5,445 bases of DNA from an uncultured Actinomyces sp. (GTDB taxonomy: Bacteria > Actinomycetota > Actinomycetes > Actinomycetales > Actinomycetaceae), in contig USHU01000089.1 of the NCBI GenBank assembly GCA_900554605.1, positions 1-5,445 of the forward strand, read 5' to 3'. Under the pieces are notes generated by a model. That model ran no database searches and was not told where the DNA came from. It saw nothing but the letters and a program-made list of their open reading frames with translations. Position numbers and translations under genes: made by a program. This document shows, piece by piece, positions 1 to 5,445 of the stretch; the first letter of the stretch is position 1; every line of letters begins with the position of its first letter.

Positions 1-1
1 C

Positions 2-1572
<1,571 letters not shown>

Positions 1573-1600
1573 GGAACATTCAACGAACTGCAGAGTCAAA

Positions 1601-1611
1601 AAAGGAGGTGA
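1601..1611 (+). promoter_or_regulatory. Very strong ribosome binding site for dnaJ
   Basis: AAAGGAGGTGA matches the complement of the 16S rRNA 3' end over eleven bases. The GGAGG core (1604-1608) lies nine bases before the GTG start at 1618. It is in the 45-bp grpE-dnaJ gap, the only real gap in the operon, so dnaJ is probably initiated independently rather than by coupling. This site fixes the dnaJ start. Confidence 0.85.
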
Positions 1612-1617
1612 CGCGCA

Positions 1618-2661
1618 GTGAGTGGAGAAGATTGGCTCCAAAAGGATTTCTACAAGGTTCTTGGCGTAAGCAAGGATGCTGATGAGGCCACAATCAAGAA
1701 GGCCTACCGCAAACTTGCGCGCACCTGGCACCCCGACCAGAACAAGGGGAACCCCGAAGCTGAAGAACGCTTCAAGGAAATTGGCGAGGCCTACACGGTC
1801 CTTTCCAACCCTGAGCAGCGCCAGCAATACGATGCGATTCGCGCGATGGGCGCCGGCGGTTTCCGCGGCGGTGCCGGTGGTTCCGGAGCATCCGGCGTGA
1901 ACTTTGAAGATATCTTCGGAGCTTTCGGCGGCGGAAGCGGCGGAAACGTTCGTTTTGCCACCAACGGCAGCGCAGGTATCAACCTGGACGACATTTTGGG
2001 TGCTTTCGGCGGTTTTGGCGGCGGCTCTTCGCGGGGATCCTCACCCTTCGCGGGCGCCTCTCAATTCGGTGACTTCGGCGGCGCACACGGTTCGCCCTAC
2101 CAGCAAGCGCCCCAAAAGGGTGAAGACTTGCACGCCTCGACGCGCATCACGCTCAAGCAAAGCCTGAGCGGAGTCAACATCAAGTTGGCAGTCTCCGGCA
2201 AACCTATGACCGTCAAGGTTCCCAAGGGAATCAAGGACGGCCAGAGCGTGCGACTGCGCGGCAAGGGCAAGGCCTCGCTTAACGGCGGAGCAACTGGCGA
2301 CCTGATCGTCACGATCCACGTCGAGGAAGATCCGGTCTACAGCCGCGAGGGTAACGACCTTCGGATGACCCTGCCCGTGACCTTTGCCGAGGCCACGCTG
2401 GGCGCCAAGGTTGAAGTTCCCTTGATCGACGGTTCGACCGTCACTGTCAAGGTGCCTGCCGGTTCTGATTCCGGTCGCACCCTGCGTCTGAAGGGACGCG
2501 GCGTGGCCACGAAGAAGGACACGGGTGACCTCTTGGCAACCATCAGTGTGGTGGTCCCCAAGGATCTCACCCCTGAGCAGCTGGATTCGATCAAGTCGCT
2601 AGCGGATTCGCTTGATCAGAGTGATCCGCGCGCAGAACTCATGAAGAAGGTGAGTGCGTGA
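1618..2661 (+). CDS. dnaJ: J-domain co-chaperone DnaJ lacking the zinc-finger domain (type II)
   Basis: Hsp40 co-chaperone that hands clients to DnaK and triggers ATP hydrolysis. The product has 347 residues. The N-terminal J domain (about 8-75) has the essential HPD motif at 38-40 and the usual KKAYRKLA helix before it. A long Gly/Phe-rich linker follows (about 78-160), containing two related DIF-type motifs, [11 protein letters not shown] (95-105) and [11 protein letters not shown] (122-132). The C-terminal client-binding beta domains start near [13 protein letters not shown] (167-179), with [17 protein letters not shown] and [17 protein letters not shown] as the matching segments of the two barrels. 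The protein contains no cysteine, so the four CxxCxGxG repeats of classical DnaJ are absent; it resembles CbpA/type II J proteins. A second, zinc-finger DnaJ next to hrcA may exist elsewhere in the genome (inference from related actinobacteria). The GTG start is set by the strong Shine-Dalgarno, and the stop overlaps the start of hspR. Confidence 0.95.
   Translation: MSGEDWLQKDFYKVLGVSKDADEATIKKAYRKLARTWHPDQNKGNPEAEERFKEIGEAYTVLSNPEQRQQYDAIRAMGAGGFRGGAGGSGASGVNFEDIFGAFGGGSGGNVRFATNGSAGINLDDILGAFGGFGGGSSRGSSPFAGASQFGDFGGAHGSPYQQAPQKGEDLHASTRITLKQSLSGVNIKLAVSGKPMTVKVPKGIKDGQSVRLRGKGKASLNGGATGDLIVTIHVEEDPVYSREGNDLRMTLPVTFAEATLGAKVEVPLIDGSTVTVKVPAGSDSGRTLRLKGRGVATKKDTGDLLATISVVVPKDLTPEQLDSIKSLADSLDQSDPRAELMKKVSA
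1900..2013 (+). repeat. Duplicated DIF-like motif within the dnaJ Gly/Phe region
   Basis: Two copies of an eleven-residue unit lie in the same frame, 81 bases (27 codons) apart: [11 protein letters not shown] at 1900-1932 and [11 protein letters not shown] at 1981-2013. Eight of eleven residues are identical. Each is followed by a Gly/Ser-rich stretch, so the larger unit of about 27 residues looks duplicated. In DnaJ family members DIF motifs in this linker contact or regulate the J domain; whether both copies function here is unknown. Confidence 0.7.
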
Positions 2662-3182
2662 TGGGACATCAAGATGAAGTAACCTTCGTGATTTCCGTTG
2701 CCGCACAGCTCGCGGGAATGCACCCGCAAACCTTGCGTCAATACGATCGGATTGGCCTGGTGACACCCCTTCGTACGAAGGGACGCGGACGACGCTACAC
2801 GCGCCGCGATGTCGAGCGTTTGAAGGAGATTCAACGCCTCAGCCAGGAAGAGGGAATCAACTTGGCTGGGATCCAGCGAATCATGGAGCTGGAAGACGAA
2901 GTTGATCGCCTGCGAGCGCAACGCGACGCTTTGGCCCAAAGGGTCGAAGAATTTGAACCCGTCTTTGATCGAGTATTCGTGGCAAGCCCAGATGGTCAGA
3001 TTCGTCCCATGCGTCGTGCACATGCGCGGCGCAGTGAGGAGACTCGGCGTGGCATGGTGCCCGTCAGAAATCACGGTCTGGTCGCGTGGAGGCCCGCTGG
3101 TAACCAGCGAGTCCGCGCGCTCATTGAAGCGTCACCCGAAGGAGTTCGGGTCATCGAAGGAACCGTTGTGGTTTCACGATAG
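2661..3182 (+). CDS. hspR: HspR, MerR-family heat-shock repressor
   Basis: Transcriptional repressor of the actinobacterial dnaK operon; in the family it binds HAIR inverted repeats upstream of dnaK (and often clpB) with DnaK as co-repressor. With the ATG at 2661 the product has 173 residues. The winged helix-turn-helix spans about 9-70: FVISVAAQLAG, the HPQTLRQYDRIGLV recognition segment, the KGRGRRYTRRDVERL wing, then the HspR-type EEGINLAGIQRIMEL. A coiled coil follows (about 74-100), and the C-terminal part is basic, with LVAWRP near 140 and about 28 more residues after it. That makes it longer than the roughly 125-150 residues I know for HspR. A GTG at 2658 is an alternative start, but AAGGTGA at 2647-2653 is better spaced from the ATG. 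It overlaps the dnaJ stop and is followed by the operon terminator. No HAIR site is visible in this window. Confidence 0.95.
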   Translation: MGHQDEVTFVISVAAQLAGMHPQTLRQYDRIGLVTPLRTKGRGRRYTRRDVERLKEIQRLSQEEGINLAGIQRIMELEDEVDRLRAQRDALAQRVEEFEPVFDRVFVASPDGQIRPMRRAHARRSEETRRGMVPVRNHGLVAWRPAGNQRVRALIEASPEGVRVIEGTVVVSR

Positions 3183-3217
3183 CTCGTCCCTCGGGTGATG
3201 GTCCTCGAGGCGACGAG
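3183..3217 (+). other. Imperfect hairpin directly after the hspR stop codon
   Basis: CTCGTC (3183-3188) pairs with GACGAG (3212-3217), and after a single bulged C at 3211 CCTCG (3189-3193) pairs with CGAGG (3206-3210), leaving a loop of about twelve bases. This gives eleven pairs starting at the base after the hspR stop and ending three bases before the terminator stem. It has no T tract, so it is not a terminator by itself; it may protect the mRNA 3' end or be incidental. Confidence 0.5.
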
Positions 3218-3220
3218 TAA

Positions 3221-3252
3221 GGGGAGGTATCTTGCGATACCTCCCCGTTTTT
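3221..3252 (+). terminator. Rho-independent terminator of the dnaK operon
   Basis: A perfect eleven-base-pair stem, GGGGAGGTATC (3221-3231) with GATACCTCCCC (3236-3246), closes a TTGC loop and is followed by G and five T (3248-3252). The T tract is only on the + side, so it terminates transcription arriving from hspR. On the minus strand the stem is followed by TTACTCG, so it would be a weak terminator for the convergent gene ending at 3264. Confidence 0.93.
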
Positions 3253-3263
3253 CGTTATGAGAG

Positions 3264-3872
3264 TTAGGCAGCTAAAACCAGCTCGCGTCCGCGCAGGCGA
3301 GCAACAATTCCGCGGATCGCAGACGCACAAGCAGTTGCTGCGCGGGAAGCGAAAAGGCTCACGGAAGCGGTGGCCTCGGTAATGAACACGCGGAAATCAG
3401 CCAAGGTGCCAAAGACGAAGAAGTTCTGCCCCAGGTAGTTCACGATGAACAAGGAACTGCTTGCAGTCAGCGAGGCCATCCACAGTGCCATTCCGGCGGA
3501 GACCAAAGCCTGAATCATCAGGTAGGACATGGTCATCACGCTCGCCGCCATGATCGCGTAACGGATCGCGGTTGCCACAACTCCGCCTCGTGCGTTAAAA
3601 ACCTTGCGGTTCATTGTGTAATTCATCGTGCACGAAGAGACGCGTGCCAGCGCGACCGGCAAGAAGACGCCGCCGATCGTCGCGTTAAGGACTAGGAGTA
3701 GCGTGTAGTCCACAGCGGTGGAAGAAAGCGACGAGGCCAGGTAACGCAGGACTCGTGCATTGGCGCGGATAGCCTGGGTGGCCTTGCGCATCGCCGAGGT
3801 GGCGAATGCGCTCATAGCCGAGGCCTGTGTGCGTGTTGCGCTGCGAGCGGTGAGTTCTGCGTTCGTGTTCAT
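3264..3872 (-). CDS. GtrA-like family membrane protein
   Basis: Small integral membrane protein of the GtrA-like family. Members are thought to help move or flip polyprenyl-linked sugars for cell-surface glycan synthesis; the substrate here is unknown. From the ATG at 3872 the product has 202 residues. Residues 1-40 are a polar, basic, Ala-rich cytoplasmic segment. Four hydrophobic segments follow at about 43-65, 68-85, 103-125 and 127-150. The family hallmarks are MNYTMNRKVFN (83-93) at the end of helix 2 and NYLGQNFFVF (145-154) at the end of helix 4, forms of the N-F-x-x-N-R-x-W-x-F theme. Residues 155-202 are an unusual Ala/Arg-rich, probably amphipathic tail. The frame stays open further upstream to 4193, but that part lies antisense to murT and has no family similarity, so I chose 3872; 3815 is a possible later start. 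No strong Shine-Dalgarno is visible. The gene stands alone, convergent with hspR and divergent from murT, with no sugar-transferase neighbour in view. Confidence 0.82.
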   Translation of the reverse strand: MNTNAELTARSATRTQASAMSAFATSAMRKATQAIRANARVLRYLASSLSSTAVDYTLLLVLNATIGGVFLPVALARVSSCTMNYTMNRKVFNARGGVVATAIRYAIMAASVMTMSYLMIQALVSAGMALWMASLTASSSLFIVNYLGQNFFVFGTLADFRVFITEATASVSLFASRAATACASAIRGIVARLRGRELVLAA

Positions 3873-3937
3873 GACATTAACTGTGCCCACCGCAAATCTG
3901 TGTGGTTTATGTCCAAGCTGTGGAGAAGCTATGAGGC
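3873..3937. promoter_or_regulatory. Divergent intergenic region between the GtrA-like gene and murT
   Basis: These 65 bases must hold or overlap the start signals for both diverging genes. It is more A+T rich than the flanks. I see no convincing pair of -35 and -10 hexamers on either strand. GGAGAAG at 3922-3928 is a plausible Shine-Dalgarno for the murT ATG at 3938, nine bases downstream. Confidence 0.4.
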
Positions 3938-5275
3938 ATGGAGGCATGTAGTGTTGTTTCCATGACTTCATTGACTTTGCGTTCGCGTGTGGCAATTGCT
4001 GCTGGGACAAGCGCCAGCTGGGCATCGCGCAGGCTGGGCCGCGGATCGGGAGGAATGATCGGCGGCAAAGTCGCGCTGAAACTTGCCCCGAATTTGCTCG
4101 CCGATCTTGCTGCTCATCGCCGCAGCGCCGTCGTTTCTGGAACGAACGGAAAGTCGACCACGACTCGACTGCTGCGCGCGGCTCTCTTTGCAATCGGTGA
4201 GGTTGCTTCCAATACCAACGGTGACAATATGACGCCGGGAATCACGACCGCTCTGATGCGCTCTCACGCGCCGCTGGCTGCCCTCGAGGTCGATGAAATG
4301 CACATGCCGGTGGTCAGTCGCTTCGTCAACCCTCAAGCGATTGTTTTACTAAACCTTTCGCGTGACCAACTGGATCGCGTGGGTGAAATCGGCGCGGTGG
4401 AGCGTCGCCTGCGAAAGGCCGTCAATGAGCATCCCGACAGCATTGTCATCGCGAACTGCGACGATCCGCTGATTGCCTCTGCTGCCTGGGATAGCCCCAA
4501 TGTTCAATGGGTTGCTGCGGGACATGCATGGATGGGGGACTCGACCGCATTTCCTCGGGGCGGACGCGTGATCCACTCCGATGATTCGTGGCGAGTGGTT
4601 CCCCTGACCTCCGTTTCGGGTGAAGAAGGCTTGGAGAAATACCAGCGTCCCGAACCCATGTGGTGGCTTGAAGATGAAGATCTCTCCGATGCTGCTCACC
4701 CTGCCGCTGTTGCGTGCCGATAGGATGGGCTGCCCATTCCTCTTCGCTTGTCCCTTCCTGGACGCGCAAACCTTTCGAACGCTCTCGAGGCTTTGGCTGC
4801 AGCGGTTGCGATGGGCGTAGACCCGCAGGCAGCGTGCCGCGCGATGTCACAGGTTGAAGAAGTTGCGGGACGCTACTCGACCTACGAAATTCACGGGCGT
4901 CTGGCGCGACTCATGCTGGCGAAGAACCCCGCAGGCTGGCAAGAAGCCATGTACATGATTGATCCGGCCGTCGACCAGGTGATCGTTGCCGTGAACGGCC
5001 AGGTTGCTGACGGTCAGGATCTCTCGTGGCTGTGGGACGTTGATTTCTCAGTCTTGGGCGCGCCAGCACGCAAGGTTTACGCCTGTGGTGAGCGCGGCGC
5101 TGATCTCGCGGTGCGCTTGGAATATGCGGGTGTGCATTGTGAACTCTTCCCCTTGCCTATGGAAGCGCTTCGCGCATGCACCCCTGGCCGCGTTGAAATC
5201 CTGCTGAACTACACGGCTCTGCGCGATTTCAAGCGGGTTTTGGACTCTCATCGTGAAGCGGAGGAAGCAGAATGA
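3938..5275 (+). pseudogene. murT: MurT, lipid II isoglutaminyl synthase Mur-ligase subunit, interrupted by an in-frame TAG
   Basis: MurT activates the D-Glu carboxylate of lipid II with ATP so that ammonia from GatD can convert it to D-isoglutamine, at the cytoplasmic membrane. The full frame is 446 codons including the stop, a normal family length. Before the break: LGRGSGGMIGGKVAL (33-47), the P-loop GTNGKSTT (68-75), SNTNGDNMTPGITTAL (91-106), EVDEMH (117-122) and the NCDDP motif (173-177). Codon 262 (4721-4723) is TAG. The same frame then continues with LPGRANLSNALEALAAA and the DUF1727 domain: AKNPAGWQEAMY, the GQDLSWLWDVDF motif that in pneumococcal MurT supplies the Asp for the GatD active site, and LLNYTALRDF. 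Both flanks are well conserved, so the stop is a recent mutation, a sequencing error or, less likely, read through. The zinc-ribbon insert (about 201-240) lacks its cysteines. A later ATG at 3962 fits the family N-terminus better but has no good Shine-Dalgarno. ATGA overlap joins it to gatD. Confidence 0.88.
4721..4723 (+). other. In-frame amber stop inside murT
   Basis: TAG lies in the murT frame between ...VACR and DGLPIPLRLSLPG. It separates the ATP-binding Mur-ligase core (261 residues) from the rest (183 residues). One base change would restore an open frame (for example to CAG, GAG, AAG or TGG). The nearest downstream start, TTG at 4748, has no clear Shine-Dalgarno and would begin inside a conserved segment. 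Confidence 0.95.
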
Positions 5276-5445
5276 GCGCGTTGAGAATTGGTGTTCTTCT
5301 TCCCGAGGTCTTGGGGACTTACGCTGACGGTGGCAATGCTCTGGTCTTGGCGGAGCGTGCGCGCCGCCGTGGAATCGATGCCCGGATCGAGTACGTCGGT
5401 GTGGGGGATGCAATCCCCGATGACCTCGATATCTACACCCTCGGT
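5272..5445 (+). CDS. gatD: GatD, lipid II isoglutaminyl synthase glutaminase subunit, N-terminal part
   Basis: CobB/CobQ-like class I glutamine amidotransferase that hydrolyses glutamine and channels ammonia to MurT for amidation of the lipid II stem peptide. Only the first 58 codons are in the window. They carry the family start: LRIGVLLPEVLGTYADGGNALVLAERARRRGI is the recognisable block (residues 4 to about 35, quoted here only in part: GTYADGGNALVLAERA at 15-30), then DLDIYTLG at the window edge, which in the family leads into the Gly-rich GGGED-type segment. The catalytic Cys and His lie beyond the window. The ATG overlaps the murT TGA as ATGA, and GGAGGAAG at 5260-5267 is a good Shine-Dalgarno, so the start is secure. 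The pairing supports the murT call independently. Confidence 0.93.
   Translation, partial: MSALRIGVLLPEVLGTYADGGNALVLAERARRRGIDARIEYVGVGDAIPDDLDIYTLG

Noticed and set aside
2616..3074. 152-codon open frame on the minus strand
   Set aside because: Antisense to hspR and the dnaJ end; no recognisable domain or ribosome site.
3873..4193. Longer N-terminus for the GtrA-like protein, with the frame open to 4193 on the minus strand
   Set aside because: The extra part is antisense to the conserved start of murT and shows no family similarity; the ATG at 3872 gives a normal GtrA length.
4748..5275. Separate gene for the second half of murT starting at TTG 4748
   Set aside because: It is in the same frame as the first half, begins inside a conserved MurT segment and has no clear Shine-Dalgarno; best treated as the rest of an interrupted murT.

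Overview
The window comes from an actinobacterium of moderate G+C. The gene order dnaK-grpE-dnaJ-hspR, with a MerR-type HspR repressor closing the operon, is an actinobacterial signature, and a murT-gatD pair fits a Gram-positive cell wall. Moderate G+C, GTG starts and a dnaJ without a zinc finger suggest the Actinomycetaceae or a close relative, but I cannot name the genus from sequence alone.

Bases 2-3182 hold the main heat-shock chaperone operon on the + strand: the C-terminal half of DnaK (its start lies before the window), GrpE, a zinc-finger-less DnaJ and HspR. dnaK/grpE and dnaJ/hspR overlap by a few bases, and the only real gap (45 bp, before dnaJ) carries a near-perfect Shine-Dalgarno. 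DnaJ delivers clients to DnaK and stimulates its ATPase, GrpE exchanges ADP for ATP, and HspR is expected to repress the operon from inverted repeats upstream of dnaK (outside the window) with DnaK as co-repressor. A strong intrinsic terminator at 3221-3252 closes the operon, preceded by a second imperfect hairpin right after the hspR stop.

Bases 3264-3872 hold a minus-strand gene for a small four-helix membrane protein of the GtrA-like family, convergent with hspR and divergent from murT.

Bases 3938-5445 hold murT and the first 58 codons of gatD, overlapping by ATGA. Together these form the enzyme that amidates the D-glutamate of lipid II. The murT frame is broken by one in-frame TAG at 4721, with both flanks otherwise intact. 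The zinc-ribbon insert usual in MurT has also lost its cysteines. These two points are the most unusual things here. I see no mobile element, CRISPR array, tRNA or rRNA, and no evidence for a wholly new system.
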